NCBI GenBank assembly: GCA_015655015.1
Contig: JAATFV010000178.1
Span: 62,001 to 126,000 of the forward strand
Length of the DNA: 64,000 nt
From: Chitinophagales bacterium
GTDB taxonomy: Bacteria; Bacteroidota; Bacteroidia; Chitinophagales; Chitinophagaceae
Direction: 5' to 3'
Part shown: positions 44,525 to 53,221 of the stretch, piece after piece
Layout of the letters: every line of letters begins with the position of its first letter
How positions within the stretch are numbered: position 1 is the stretch's first letter
The notes under the pieces: generated by a model
The model's database searches: none
The model's input: the letters and a program-made list of their open reading frames with translations, nothing else
Told to the model about the DNA's origin: nothing
Translations under genes and position numbers: made by a program

Positions 44525-45916
44525 TTATAGCGTCTTCAAATATTCGATCACCGCTCTTCTTTCTTTATCGCTCAGCTTGTCTCCGAAAGTATGCCCGTAA
44601 TTGCCATAACCGGGCAGGGTGGTATTGTATACCGTCGTTGTCGGTCCCGCTGGCGCCGCTTCACGGGCGAATTTCCAGCCTACCTGTTCATAATCATATT
44701 GCAGGTCATTGAAATTCCTCGACCAGTATGTTGGTCTTTGCTTACTGTCCAATACTGCTTACAGGGTTGGTACGGACCCATTATGCAGATAGGGGGCTGT
44801 GATCCAGATCCCATCCAGCGGCGGGGCAATATATCCGTTAAAAGGTTCCAGCCTGGCAGGATGATCCCCCTGGGAGAACCAGCTCTTATTAAACCATTCC
44901 ACGAACTGCGGGCTCTGGTAATTGGATTTGTATAAGAAAGAATCTGTTCCGATAGTCTTCTCCGGAATGAGCAGGTTCGGATAATCGCCGCCCTCTCCGT
45001 AATTGCCATGGCATTTCGAACAATGCTGCACGAAGACCACTCCTCCCTGCCGTGCCAGTGAGGCATTGACAGGATGGGGGTATTTAGGGGGCTCCAGGGA
45101 ATAAATATAAGCCAGCACATCGTTGATACGATTGTCCACATCCCTGGCTTCCGAGGTGTCGTTCACCGTTAGCAGGTTGGAGGCCATGAGAAACCTGCCG
45201 AAATCACCCCGTCCAAACCCGTTGTAAAACATGGCATGTTTCTTTTTCAGCAGCCACCAGGGTGGGGTATCTGTAGGGATCACCTGGTCCGGCGGCGTAT
45301 CTATCAGCAAGGAGTCGCTCCAGCGCAGGGTATTGGGATCACGATGGGCTACCAGCAGATCGGCCAGCCGGTCAGCGGAATTAACGCCCCTTACCTCGGT
45401 ATATAATCCTCCGCCAATGGCTTTTATGGCTTTCAGGAATGGTTCCGCCGCTTCGAACTTTTTAGGGTCCCCCTTTTTCAGGATCCCTTCTGCCAGGGCA
45501 GCTGTCTGCGGACTTAGCTTCTTTCGATCGGTGAAATCGATCAGGGTATTGCCAAGACCTACATACAATTTGTTGTCGAAGACCTGGGAATGGCACTGCA
45601 TGCAATTGGGCGCCACTACCGTCTCCCCGTTTGCCGCCTTTACCGCAGTATATTCATGACTGATAAGGGCATTCTGCCCTTCTCTTTTCAGGTAGTTTGT
45701 CTGGCTTTTGCCAAATCCAAGCAAGAAATAATTATAGGGGATCCCGCTTTTGACATAATCTCCGGTGGTCAGATAATCATAACCTCTCGCAGGATCTCCG
45801 ACCCGCTGAGGACTGGCTGGAATGTGCACCGGCTCTTCCTCCGGAAAAGGATGGAAGATGCCCGTAAAAGCCAGGCAAATGATCCCAAAGGAAGCGAGTA
45901 TTATGATTTTTTTCAT
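44525..45916 (-). pseudogene. Di-haem c-type cytochrome (RoxA/cytochrome-c-peroxidase-like), interrupted by an in-frame TAA
   Basis: The frame starts at ATG 45916 with an N-terminal signal or anchor and contains haem motifs CMQCH (105-109) and CSKCH (299-303), plus the conserved HNGSVPTL. At 44761-44759 a TAA stops the frame. The same frame then continues without other stops for 77 codons (AVLDSKQRPTYW...), coding the expected C-terminal segment through YGHTFGDKLSDKERRAVIEYL to the stop at 44525. The expected codon at the break is GAA or AAA in relatives (ending ...PTLEAVLD), so one substitution suffices. This family transfers electrons or oxidises substrates in the periplasm. Possible readings are a recent pseudogene, a sequencing error, or stop-codon readthrough. 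The truncated product would lose ~17% of its length, including conserved sequence next to the second haem. Confidence 0.85.
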
Positions 45917-45986
45917 ACGGTATAAATTTACTTATAAATAGCCATCTGTGTGATCGATCCTCGATTCGACCGCCAACCTTTATTCT

Positions 45987-47912
45987 CTATTTCCCATGCA
46001 GCTGCAACAATTTCTTCAGATCGTCCAGGGTATTGATCTCATCCGCTTTTTTATCTTTCCTCCAGCGGTTGATCCGGGGGAACCGCAATGCCACTCCCGA
46101 TTTGTGCCGGCCGGAGGCGGCAATCCCCTCAAAAGCGATCTCGAATACCAATTCCGGTTTCACCGTACGGACGGGACCGAATTTCTCCAGGGAGTTCCTT
46201 TTGACGAAGGCGTCTACTTCTCCCAGCTCCTTATCGGTCAATCCCGAATAAGCCTTGGTGAAGGTCACCAGCTTCTCCCCGTCTTTTACGGCAAAGGTAT
46301 AATCAGTATACAGGTTACTTCTGCGCCCATGTCCTTTTTGTGCGTATATCATGACGGCATCGATCACCAGGGGATCGATCTTCCATTTCCACCAGTCGCC
46401 CCGCTTGCGCCCTACCTGGTAGAAAGATGCTTTTTTCTTCAGCATGATCCCCTCGCTGCCTCTGTCTCTGGACTGTTCCCGGGCATCGGCTAATTCTCCC
46501 CAATCCCGGAAATCGATCACCGGCGATATTTGGAGTAAAGGATGGTTTGCCCCCCGGACGATCTTTTCCAGCTGTTCCCTTCGTTCCTGCAGCGGCCTGT
46601 CCCGCCAGTCTGTTCCTTCATATTCCAGCAGGTCATAGGCGATAAAACCTACCGGCACCTCATTCAATTGTTTTTTTGTCACGTTCTTCCGGCCGATCCT
46701 CGTCTGCAAGGCCGCGAACGGCAAGGGGACAAAACCGCCGGGATTTTCCGGCAGGTGTCCGCTATCTCCCGGGATCTTCTCCGTATTTTCTTTACCGCTG
46801 TTACCAGTGTTCTCGTTCTCCGGCCCATCTCCTGCCTCCGGATCCTTCCCGCCATCCCGGACATCGGCCGACGGCGCATGCGGTCTGCTTCCCAGTCCGA
46901 TGATCTCCCCATCCAGTACCGTCCCTTCCGGCAATCGATCTTTCAGCGCCTGGTATTCCGGGAATTTTTCCGTCATCAGCTCCTCGCCCCGGCTCCAGAC
47001 AAATAGCTGGTCTTCGCGCCGGATCAATTCCCCGCGGATCCCATCCCATTTCCATTCGGCCTGCCACTCCTGAGGACTGCCCAGCTCAGCAGCCTCACCT
47101 TCCAATGCGTAGGCCAGGTAAAATGGATAGGGTTGGGAAATATCCCGGCCGGCTCCTTCTTCGCTCAACAAGGTGGAGAAAGACTCGGTGGACGGGTCCC
47201 AGCTGCCGCTGATCCGATGAGCAATAATGGAAGGGCTGACTCCCACTGTTTTCGCCAGCGCATTCACGATCATTTTCTGAGATATGCCAATACGAAAACC
47301 TCCGGTGATCAGCTTATTAAAGACCAGGCGTTCATCCCGGTCCATTTGCTCCCAGCAGTGCAGCACAAAACTTTTCTTCACCTCTTCGGTCTCTTTCCCG
47401 ATCGTCATTAATTTTTCCAGGTAATAGGAAAGACTGCCTGTGCTCTCCCCTGTATCCGGAACGTCCATTTCATTCAAAAATTCCTTTCCGCTCCCGCCCG
47501 TATTCAGCGTCAGGTCCGGCCTCCCATCCACAGTCTCCCGGACACCGCCGCGTTCCGGCAGCAAAAGGGCAATCGTTTCCGCCAGATCACCCACTGTATG
47601 GTAACTTTCTTCGAACAGCCATTGTGGAAGACCGGTCAGCTCCCTGCTCCATACCTGCAGCTGCGTAGCATTCACCGTTCTTTTAGGTTTCCTGCCGCTG
47701 AACAAGGCGATTACCCATACTTTGTCTTTGTCGCCGGCGCCGGCAAAATAGGCTGTCAGCGCATTTAGCTTATCATTGGTCTTTGTGCTGGTGCCGAGCA
47801 GTACGAATAGTTCCGCAAACCGCTTCATACCTCTATGTGCGCCGGCGCCTTCCCCTTCGGGAAGGTAGAGCGCAGAGGACTGCGTTACCGTCATATCGTT
47901 GGTTTCGCTCAT
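45987..47912 (-). CDS. ATP-dependent DNA ligase (ligase-associated set)
   Basis: 641 residues. Nucleotidyltransferase motif I is EWKWDGIRGEL with AMP-accepting Lys288; motif III is around YEGTDWRDRPL, motif IV GSEGIMLKKK, and motif V WWKWKIDPLVIDAV; an OB-fold follows. An N-terminal helical domain precedes. The usual family start resembles MKRFAELFVLLG at residue 29 (ATG 47828), but the upstream ATG 47912 lies 5 bp after the exonuclease stop, suggesting coupling. It seals nicks after repair using ATP. It has an unusual hydrophilic insert at ~342-393 (rich in Gly, Asp, Glu, Asn), between adenylation motifs, which typical relatives lack. The next gene upstream is the exonuclease of the same set. 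Confidence 0.93.
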   Translation of the reverse strand: MSETNDMTVTQSSALYLPEGEGAGAHRGMKRFAELFVLLGTSTKTNDKLNALTAYFAGAGDKDKVWVIALFSGRKPKRTVNATQLQVWSRELTGLPQWLFEESYHTVGDLAETIALLLPERGGVRETVDGRPDLTLNTGGSGKEFLNEMDVPDTGESTGSLSYYLEKLMTIGKETEEVKKSFVLHCWEQMDRDERLVFNKLITGGFRIGISQKMIVNALAKTVGVSPSIIAHRISGSWDPSTESFSTLLSEEGAGRDISQPYPFYLAYALEGEAAELGSPQEWQAEWKWDGIRGELIRREDQLFVWSRGEELMTEKFPEYQALKDRLPEGTVLDGEIIGLGSRPHAPSADVRDGGKDPEAGDGPENENTGNSGKENTEKIPGDSGHLPENPGGFVPLPFAALQTRIGRKNVTKKQLNEVPVGFIAYDLLEYEGTDWRDRPLQERREQLEKIVRGANHPLLQISPVIDFRDWGELADAREQSRDRGSEGIMLKKKASFYQVGRKRGDWWKWKIDPLVIDAVMIYAQKGHGRRSNLYTDYTFAVKDGEKLVTFTKAYSGLTDKELGEVDAFVKRNSLEKFGPVRTVKPELVFEIAFEGIAASGRHKSGVALRFPRINRWRKDKKADEINTLDDLKKLLQLHGK

Positions 47913-47917
47913 TTCTT

Positions 47918-49144
47918 TTAATCGATCATTAGATCATCAACCCCATCTTTAGAGATATCCGGCATCTCTTCCTGTACTGGAATCCCTCTTTCAGGTCCCG
48001 GGATCATTTCCCTCTCAGCTAATCCTCCTCCTTCAGCTAATCCTTCCCTTTCAGCCAATCCTTCCCTTTCAGCCAAATCTCCTTCTTCAGCCGATCCTCC
48101 CCTTTCAGTCAAATCTGCTTTTTCAGTCAATCCTCCCCCTTCTGTCTGGGAAGCCGCCCCTTCTTCATCTTCCCCATATTCCGTTTTAACTTCTGCTGCC
48201 TCGATCCCCTGCTCATTCAGGTATCGCGAAAGGGCGGCCTGGAAGCCATGTGTTACATAGACTTTCTCCGCGCCCGTTGCTTTAACAGCCGACAGCAGTC
48301 CCTTCCAGTCTGCGTGGTCACTCAGCGCATAACCCGCATCTGCATTTCTCCGGCGAACATTCCCCCGCACCTGCATCCAGCCGCTGCAGACTCCCACTTC
48401 AAAGGGATGAAATCGCCTGATCCAGGGGGACTCATCTGCCCCGGAAGGAGCGATCACCACACTGCTCCTGAAAGATTCTTTCGGCGCGTCCAGCTCCACC
48501 CGCTGCACCGGAGGCAATACGACCCCTGCCTTTACCAATGCCTGGTGAACATTCCATACGGCCCCATGTACAAAAATGGCAGGAGACACCGCTGCCAGGC
48601 AGGACAGCAGACGCTGCGCCTTACCCAGACTATAAGCGACCAATACAGCCGTCTTGCCGGCTGCATTATTTTTTACTACCCAATCCTGGATAGAACGAAA
48701 GATCTCCGCTTGCGGTTTCCAATTATAAATGGGCAGGCCGAAAGTGGATTCCGTAATAAATACATTACAGGGGACCGGCTCAAAAGCGCCGCTCAGCCCA
48801 TCATTCTCTGTTTTGTAATCTCCGCTGACCACCCAGACCTCTCCCTTATATTCCACCCGTATCTGGGAGGATCCGATGATATGCCCGGCAGGGTGTAAGC
48901 TGACCCTCACTCCATTCAGGAAGACCGACTCCCCCCATTCTACACTTTGATAGGGGAAATCGCCCAGCCTTAGCTCCAGCAAAGGCCTGGTAAGGTGATG
49001 GCATAGATAAGACCTGCTGCCTGCCCGGGCATGATCACTATGGGCATGCGTAATGACAGCTTTGTCTACCGGACGCCAGGGATCGATATAAAAATCGCCC
49101 TGCGGACAGTACAACCCCCGATCTGTAAATTCTATTAAAGGCAT
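47918..49144 (-). CDS. Ligase-associated DNA-damage-response exonuclease (metallo-beta-lactamase/beta-CASP fold)
   Basis: 408 residues. The MBL metal motif THAHSDHAR is at ~residue 35, followed by HPAGHIIGSSQI, GDYK and the beta-CASP-region motif LSDHADWKGLL with VYVTHGFQ. It is expected to degrade or trim DNA ends in the same repair route as the ligase, helicase and PdeM. The ~335-residue core is normal. The C-terminus has an added tail with seven imperfect hexapeptides (GLAERE-like, ~residues 337-378) and then an acidic end. It lies 5 bp upstream of the ligase gene, so the two form one transcript. The start ATG 49144 is preceded by a direct repeat AGGCATATGGTT (49139-49150 and 49174-49185), in which the first copy contains the start codon. 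Confidence 0.92.
   Translation of the reverse strand: MPLIEFTDRGLYCPQGDFYIDPWRPVDKAVITHAHSDHARAGSRSYLCHHLTRPLLELRLGDFPYQSVEWGESVFLNGVRVSLHPAGHIIGSSQIRVEYKGEVWVVSGDYKTENDGLSGAFEPVPCNVFITESTFGLPIYNWKPQAEIFRSIQDWVVKNNAAGKTAVLVAYSLGKAQRLLSCLAAVSPAIFVHGAVWNVHQALVKAGVVLPPVQRVELDAPKESFRSSVVIAPSGADESPWIRRFHPFEVGVCSGWMQVRGNVRRRNADAGYALSDHADWKGLLSAVKATGAEKVYVTHGFQAALSRYLNEQGIEAAEVKTEYGEDEEGAASQTEGGGLTEKADLTERGGSAEEGDLAEREGLAEREGLAEGGGLAEREMIPGPERGIPVQEEMPDISKDGVDDLMID
48011..48136. repeat. Coding tandem repeat of seven 18-bp units in the exonuclease gene
   Basis: Seven units of 18 bp, reading GLAERE or similar on the minus strand, give the hexapeptide tail. The units diverge more than in the GDPD repeat but keep the frame. 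Same unit length, different sequence, so it is an independent array. Confidence 0.9.
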
Positions 49145-49285
49145 ATGGTTTCGCCCGGTGAATATTGATTTCCAGGCATATGGTTGTTACTATGCAAATA
49201 ACAAGCCGGGCCAGGGAATAGTTGCAGGAGGAGGATAGCTTTGAGCTCCGGACTGTTTGCTCCAAACCAGACTTAGGTATATTCT

Positions 49286-49332
49286 ACAAGTTGCTTATAA
49301 ATAGTGGCTTGTAGCCCGAAGCTTGTTGCTTT
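49286..49332. repeat. GCTTGTAGC-like repeat against the binding-protein stop codon
   Basis: The stretch reads GTTGCTTATAAATAG, then GGCTTGTAGC, then AAGCTTGTTGCTTTA, running into the stop codon of the next minus-strand gene. It is one of four similar tracts in the window. Confidence 0.45.
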
Positions 49333-50548
49333 AATAAACTCCTGTTATCTGGCCGTCCATCTTTTTAACGAAGTAGAGCTTCTTATTCTCGAAGTAATCC
49401 AGTGTCATGGTTTGCCTGTTGAGGACAGGCTCGATATCGAAGTCATTGAACACTTTATATTTTTTCTCCCCGATGCTGCCGCTAAGGCCCTTCCCATATT
49501 GCAGGAGTAATTTGGCAAAGCGGTAGGTGGTCTCATATCCCCGGAATACCATATCGCTCGGCCTGGAATAAAACTTTGTTTTGAAGACTTGCTGTATCTC
49601 CTTCACCAGATTATCACCGGGATTGGTATAAAAAGGAGTGCTATAGATGATCTCTTCCCCGCTATACAGGGAACCCGTAAAATCGATATTATCCCAGGTC
49701 GGCATGCCGACGACGCTGGTAGTGTAGGTTTTATTCAGGGAAGCAAGATCCTGGCAGAGGTTTCTGGCAAAATTTTCGTCCAGGCTGCCTGCGACACAGA
49801 TCGTTTGTGTATTGCTGTCCAGGTAAGGAACCAGCGTGGCGGCACTGAAATTCTCTTCCAGGGTAATGAACTTCACCTTGAGGGGAACGGAAGCAGTAGT
49901 TTTCTGGATATCCATGAAATACTGTTGCAGGTGGTCCTCTTGTACCCCTTTTTTGCGGAACAGGAGGATCGGCTTGGTCGCATAATTCCGTTGCATGAAC
50001 TTATAGATCCCTTCACAATGTGTTCGCAGCGTGGAGTTCAGGATGACAAAGTCAGGATTATTGGTAATTCCTCCGTCATTGGGGAAATTGACATTAATAA
50101 AAGGAATATTGAGATGGGCCGCTGCGGCGGCCAGCTGCTGCAGCTCCCCGGGAACTACATGCCCGATAATGAGCTCCGTATTCTGAAAGGCGGGGTTTTG
50201 TAAGACTTGCGCCACGCTTTGCGTCGGGGAGCGGGTATCATAGATCTGAACGTCCAGCAATACATGTTCCTTTTCCAGGGAATCCAGCGCTAATTGGGCG
50301 CCTTCATAAAATTCAAGGCCGGGATTGATGAACTTGGGGAAACTCTTGTCATACCGGTAATTATTCGAGGCGTCGAAGGCTGAGTCCAGGTAGAGCGGGA
50401 CAAAAATAGCCACCTGGTGACGGATAACGGAATCCGGGCGCGTTCCGGCTGAATCAGCATGCCGGGCCAGGGAATCCACCTGCGCCTGGCTCACTGCCGT
50501 TATCAGTAAAAAAATACAGCATAACAAATATCGGAGATTGGTCTTCAT
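49331..50548 (-). CDS. Exported periplasmic-binding-protein type 1 (Leu/Ile/Val-receptor-like)
   Basis: 405 residues from ATG 50548, chosen because it starts a good signal peptide (MKTNLRYLLCCIFLLITAVSQAQ); an upstream ATG at 50563 adds five residues. The body begins with QVAIFVPLYLDSAF, then GLEFYEGAQLALDSL and TELIIGHVVPGELQQLA, the ordinary beginning of class 1 periplasmic binding proteins. It would bind a small ligand in the periplasm. No transporter subunits are adjacent, so the protein may act as a sensor or in cell-envelope biology. It lies 68 bp downstream of guaA on the same strand and is likely cotranscribed with it. Confidence 0.8.
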   Translation of the reverse strand: MKTNLRYLLCCIFLLITAVSQAQVDSLARHADSAGTRPDSVIRHQVAIFVPLYLDSAFDASNNYRYDKSFPKFINPGLEFYEGAQLALDSLEKEHVLLDVQIYDTRSPTQSVAQVLQNPAFQNTELIIGHVVPGELQQLAAAAAHLNIPFINVNFPNDGGITNNPDFVILNSTLRTHCEGIYKFMQRNYATKPILLFRKKGVQEDHLQQYFMDIQKTTASVPLKVKFITLEENFSAATLVPYLDSNTQTICVAGSLDENFARNLCQDLASLNKTYTTSVVGMPTWDNIDFTGSLYSGEEIIYSTPFYTNPGDNLVKEIQQVFKTKFYSRPSDMVFRGYETTYRFAKLLLQYGKGLSGSIGEKKYKVFNDFDIEPVLNRQTMTLDYFENKKLYFVKKMDGQITGVY

Positions 50549-50615
50549 ATCATCTGTTATCATCTGTTATCGTTCAATGGCCCCTTTTACCTCTTCATTC
50601 TGCTCTTTGCCGGGA

Positions 50616-52178
50616 TTATTCCCATTCGATCGTAGCCGGCGGCTTGCTGCTGATATCATAAACTACCCGGTTGATCCCTTTAACGTTATTGATGATCTCG
50701 TTGGAAATATCGGCCAGAAAGGTATAGGGTAAATGCGCCCAGTCAGCGGTCATCCCGTCAACGGAAGTTACCGCCCTCAATGCTACCGTGAACTCATAAG
50801 TCCTCTCATCCCCCATAACGCCAACACTCTTCACCGGTAACAGGATCGCCCCTGCCTGCCAGATGGTATTGTAAAGATTATGGTCTTTCAGCCCCTTTGT
50901 ATAGACATAATCTGCTTCCTGCAATAATTGCACCTTCTCCTCCGTGACTTCTCCTAAAATGCGGATCGCCAGGCCGGGACCGGGAAAAGGATGCCTTTGC
51001 AGCAGCTCTTCAGGAATACCCAGCTCAGCTCCTACCCGGCGCACCTCGTCCTTGAACAGGTAACGCAGGGGCTCTACCAGCTCCAGGTGCATTTTTTCAG
51101 GCAGCCCTCCAACATTATGATGGGATTTAATGGTAACGGAGGGGCCATGTACGGAGACGCTTTCGATCACGTCCGGATAAATAGTTCCCTGTCCCAATAA
51201 ACCAACCCCTTCGACCTTTCCCGCCTCCTCCTGGAACACATCGATGAAGAGCCTGCCAATGGTCTTCCGCTTGGCTTCCGGATCCGTCTGGCCCTTCAGC
51301 TCGTCGTAGAACATCTTTTTCGCATCGATCCCCTTCACATTCAGGCCGATCGTATTATAGCTATCCAGCACCTGCTGGAATTCGTTCTTCCGTAACACCC
51401 CGTTGTCGACAAAGATCCCGTAGAGACGGTCCCCGATGGCCTTGTGGATCAGGGTGGCCGCAACGGTGGAGTCTACCCCTCCGCTCAGCGCCATGATCAC
51501 TTTCCTGTCGCCGATCTGCTTGCTCAGGCGGGCAATCGTGTCGCTGACAAAATGGGCTGGTGTCCAATCCTGTGAACAGCCGCATACCCCCACCAGGAAA
51601 TTCTTTAACATCTTCTTCCCTTCGATGGAATGGTAGACTTCCGGGTGGAACTGAAGGCAATATAGAGGTTGTTCCTCTTCTCCGCTTGTCGCTTGCAGCT
51701 TGTCGCTTGCAGCTTTCTTAAACGCCGCATAGGGGATATTCTCCGTATTGGCGAGCACTTCAAATCCTTGTGGCAGATCGAGTATCGTATCGGCATGGCT
51801 CATCCATACCTGTGACAATTCCAGCACATCCTTCAGCAGGATATCGTCTTTTTGCTTGTGCAATAAAGCCCGTCCATATTCCCGCTTGCTGCTGTTGGCT
51901 ACCCGTCCTCCAAATTGTTTGGCCGTCAGCTGGGCGCCATAACAAACGCCCAGAACAGGTAACTTACTGTGCAAGGCGGATATATCTACGAGGGGAGCGT
52001 TCGCATCATTCACAGAGAAAGGGGAGCCGGAAAGAATGATGCCCTTCAGGGAAGGATCGAACTCGATGGGTTTCTGGTAAGGGATGATCTCACAATACAC
52101 ATTTGCTTCACGTACAGCCCTGGCAATCAATTGAGTATATTGCGAGCCGAAGTCGAGAATAAGAATCTTTTCCGTCAT
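50616..52178 (-). CDS. guaA: GMP synthase (glutamine-hydrolysing) with repeat-derived insertion
   Basis: 520 residues. It converts XMP to GMP using ATP and ammonia from glutamine. The N-terminal class I amidotransferase has Cys79 in GVCYGAQL and the His/Glu of LQFHPEVYH at 178/180. The ATP-pyrophosphatase PP-loop is ALSGGVDSTVAA at about residue 230-242, and the dimerisation domain ends KPPATIEWE. Between PYAAFK and LQFHPEV, residues ~155-170 (KAASDKLQATSGEEEQ) form an extra stretch; it is coded over a tandem 14-bp repeat (51684-51711) and appears to be an in-frame insertion near the amidotransferase active site, in a surface loop in other enzymes. The protein is otherwise standard and should be functional. 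Confidence 0.97.
   Translation of the reverse strand: MTEKILILDFGSQYTQLIARAVREANVYCEIIPYQKPIEFDPSLKGIILSGSPFSVNDANAPLVDISALHSKLPVLGVCYGAQLTAKQFGGRVANSSKREYGRALLHKQKDDILLKDVLELSQVWMSHADTILDLPQGFEVLANTENIPYAAFKKAASDKLQATSGEEEQPLYCLQFHPEVYHSIEGKKMLKNFLVGVCGCSQDWTPAHFVSDTIARLSKQIGDRKVIMALSGGVDSTVAATLIHKAIGDRLYGIFVDNGVLRKNEFQQVLDSYNTIGLNVKGIDAKKMFYDELKGQTDPEAKRKTIGRLFIDVFQEEAGKVEGVGLLGQGTIYPDVIESVSVHGPSVTIKSHHNVGGLPEKMHLELVEPLRYLFKDEVRRVGAELGIPEELLQRHPFPGPGLAIRILGEVTEEKVQLLQEADYVYTKGLKDHNLYNTIWQAGAILLPVKSVGVMGDERTYEFTVALRAVTSVDGMTADWAHLPYTFLADISNEIINNVKGINRVVYDISSKPPATIEWE
51684..51711. repeat. Two exact 14-bp units inside guaA
   Basis: GCTTGTCGCTTGCA occurs twice (51684-51697, 51698-51711), followed by GCTTTC. 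It codes the extra loop at residues ~155-170 of GMP synthase and resembles the intergenic GCTTGTAGC-like repeats in this window. Confidence 0.85.
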
Positions 52179-52446
52179 GGTGACGCGAAGGTAAAAAAAA
52201 TCCCCGGTTCCCCCATCCTCTGTAACCTTTCCGGCCTGCTCCTCGTCAAAGCGGGGACGCTTCTGCCGGAGGACTAACTTGCCAGGCTCCGTTACCTGGT
52301 GCGGACTGTCCTTCTCCCGGGACAGCGGTTTGCCGCCGAAAAAGATTAACCGGTAAGGGAAAAATGGTAGTAATAAGGGGAATATGGTTTTAAAATACCG
52401 AAGAAAAGTTTAATTTTTGTCTAAATCAACCTATAAAAAAAACTAT

Positions 52447-53172
52447 ATGAGAAAATATCTATGGATCATCCTGGCTTTGCCGGTGATATTGGGCTCTTGC
52501 CGGCATTTCCTTGGCAAAAGAGTGAGAGGAAATGGAGAGATCCGGACAGAAGACCGCAGCGTAAGTAATTTTAAGAATGTAGACGTCAGCGGAGCCGCCA
52601 AAGTATATGTCTCGCAGGGTGATCCCGCTTCCGTAAAAATAGAAGGAGACGATAATCTGCTTCAGTATATGGAAGTCATCCAGGAAGGGGATAAGGTTCG
52701 CATAAGGGAAAGGCCCGGCTATAACCTGATCCCTACCGGGGATCTGCATGTTTATGTTACAGCCCCCATTTTCAGCCATATCGATGCTTCCGGAGCCTGC
52801 GACATCATTGGAAAGACCAGGGTCTCTAATTCAGAAGACCTGTCACTCCAGGTCAGCGGGGCGGGTGATATCCGTATGGAGCTGGATGCGCCGAGGCTGA
52901 CCGCCAAGGTTTCCGGCAGCGGTTCTATCGATCTGAAAGGCCAGACCAGGGATGTCGACCTGGAGCTCACCGGCGCCGGTCATGCGCATTGTTACGACCT
53001 GCTGGCGGAAAATACGAAAGTGGATATCTCCGGTGCTGGCTCTGCTGAAGTTTATGCCAGCGTAAAGCTGGATGCAGAAGTCAGCGGCGCCGGGGATGTC
53101 AGATATAAAGGTAATGCCTCGAATGTCAGCCAGCATGTCAGTGGCGCCGGCAGCGTAAAGAAATTCGATTAA
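52447..53172 (+). CDS. Head-GIN domain lipoprotein (DUF2807)
   Basis: 241 residues from ATG 52447, which starts a signal peptide with lipobox (LPVILGSC, Cys18). The body is a repetitive beta-solenoid domain with SGA-type turns (VSGAAKVYV, SGACDIIG, VSGAGDIRME, VSGSGSIDL, SGAGSAEVYA, VSGAGDVRY, VSGAGSVKKF), the classic head-GIN/DUF2807 layout. It should be lipid-anchored in the envelope. Function in Bacteroidota is unknown; it has been suggested to adhere or to bind other envelope parts. Upstream, 52179-52446 contains no other gene; guaA diverges. Confidence 0.88.
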   Translation: MRKYLWIILALPVILGSCRHFLGKRVRGNGEIRTEDRSVSNFKNVDVSGAAKVYVSQGDPASVKIEGDDNLLQYMEVIQEGDKVRIRERPGYNLIPTGDLHVYVTAPIFSHIDASGACDIIGKTRVSNSEDLSLQVSGAGDIRMELDAPRLTAKVSGSGSIDLKGQTRDVDLELTGAGHAHCYDLLAENTKVDISGAGSAEVYASVKLDAEVSGAGDVRYKGNASNVSQHVSGAGSVKKFD

Positions 53173-53221
53173 CCACACTTTTTTATCATCCTGTTAACGT
53201 TCTTTTCCCGATCATTGCCGG

